Shown: piece after piece, positions 63,928 to 64,000 of the stretch
Layout: each line of letters opens with the position of its first letter
Position numbering within the stretch: position 1 is the first letter of the stretch
NCBI RefSeq assembly: GCF_004378255.1
Contig: NZ_SNQG01000001.1
Location: forward strand, 1,074,169-1,138,168
Reading direction: 5' to 3'
Origin: Mucilaginibacter phyllosphaerae
GTDB lineage: Bacteria > Bacteroidota > Bacteroidia > Sphingobacteriales > Sphingobacteriaceae
DNA: 64,000 bases
Notes under the pieces: generated by a model
Databases searched by the model: none
What the model saw: the letters and a program-made list of their open reading frames with translations, nothing else
What the model was told of the DNA's origin: nothing
Program-made: the position numbers and the translations under genes

Positions 63928-63959
63928 GTTCACGGTGTTCACGCCGCGTGAACGTGAAC
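63928..63959. repeat. Nested inverted repeat (GTTCAC / GTGAAC)
   Basis: GTTCAC, GGT, GTTCACGC, C, GCGTGAAC, GTGAAC in order give an inner 8-bp and an outer 6-bp inverted pair. It resembles an operator or origin element; the nearby window edge prevents further context. Confidence 0.45.
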
Positions 63960-63967
63960 GGCGGGGT

Positions 63968-64000
63968 AGATGTGCAGGTGTGCGAATCTGCGGATGTAGA
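63968..64000. repeat. 8-nt array (GGATGTGC type) at the window edge
   Basis: AGATGTGC, AGGTGTGC, GAATCTGC, GGATGTAG repeat the octamer family of 58514-58550. It may continue past the end of the window. Confidence 0.5.

Overview
The window looks like a chromosomal segment of a Bacteroidota bacterium, most likely a Sphingobacteriaceae such as Mucilaginibacter or Pedobacter. The signs are a complete gldKLMN gliding/type IX secretion (T9SS) cluster, a SprE/PorW-like lipoprotein, a protease with a T9SS C-terminal sorting domain, a GLPGLI protein beside an outer-membrane receptor, DUF4271, an atp operon without atpD/atpC whose AtpB has a long N-terminal extension, and TAnnTTTG promoter elements. 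The genus is an inference. No rRNA, tRNA or CRISPR array was recognised.

Layout. 0-2.2 kb: histidine utilisation operon marR-hutH-hutU (minus strand, hutU cut by the window edge) behind a perfect 24-bp palindrome. 2.3-4.5 kb: a SnoaL-like protein and a polytopic membrane protein. 4.5-10.4 kb: F1Fo ATP synthase operon atpZ-(small membrane gene)-B-E-F-H-A-G, with hairpins in three of its gaps. 10.4-17.8 kb: a gene remnant, then sprE/porW, a class A penicillin-binding protein and uvrC. 17.8-19.6 kb: an AT-rich patch of small exported proteins, including two decayed paralogues. 19.7-24.5 kb: gldK-L-M-N. 24.7-27.7 kb: hemD, DUF4271 and hemW. 27.7-34.3 kb: a double-glycine leader peptide, a fasciclin protein, two tandem JmjC-like cupins, an ArsR/Old-Yellow-Enzyme pair, an NTF2-like protein and a sugar kinase. 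34.4-40.0 kb: a vWA/AAA+ pair, a metallophosphoesterase, a UbiA-like protein and a methyltransferase. 40.0-45.2 kb: a frameshifted antitoxin with its PIN toxin, then a minus-strand unit of an S9-like protein (catalytic His replaced), a histidine kinase and a response regulator. 45.3-56 kb: TPR protein, DUF4286, rfbC, HEIGH metallopeptidase, T9SS subtilase, TonB-dependent-receptor-like protein and GLPGLI protein. 56-58.5 kb: a sugar isomerase-like TIM barrel and a Gfo/Idh/MocA oxidoreductase.

58.5-64 kb is accessory in character: a block of long near-identical repeats, then a protein with an N-terminal winged-helix-like region and a C-terminal TIR/deoxyribosyltransferase-like domain, a stand-alone HsdR_N-type nuclease, and a RepA-like AAA ATPase preceded by helically phased GTTT repeats. 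This is the best candidate for an under-described (possibly anti-phage) module.

A theme across the window is intergenic repeat DNA: arrays with 7- or 8-nt periods (three of them folding into long hairpins), tandem 74-82-bp repeats, and hairpin repeats with a compensatory base change. Together the core genes cover energy conversion, cell-envelope assembly, T9SS export and haem biosynthesis; the accessory parts carry small toxin, defence and secreted-protein loci.
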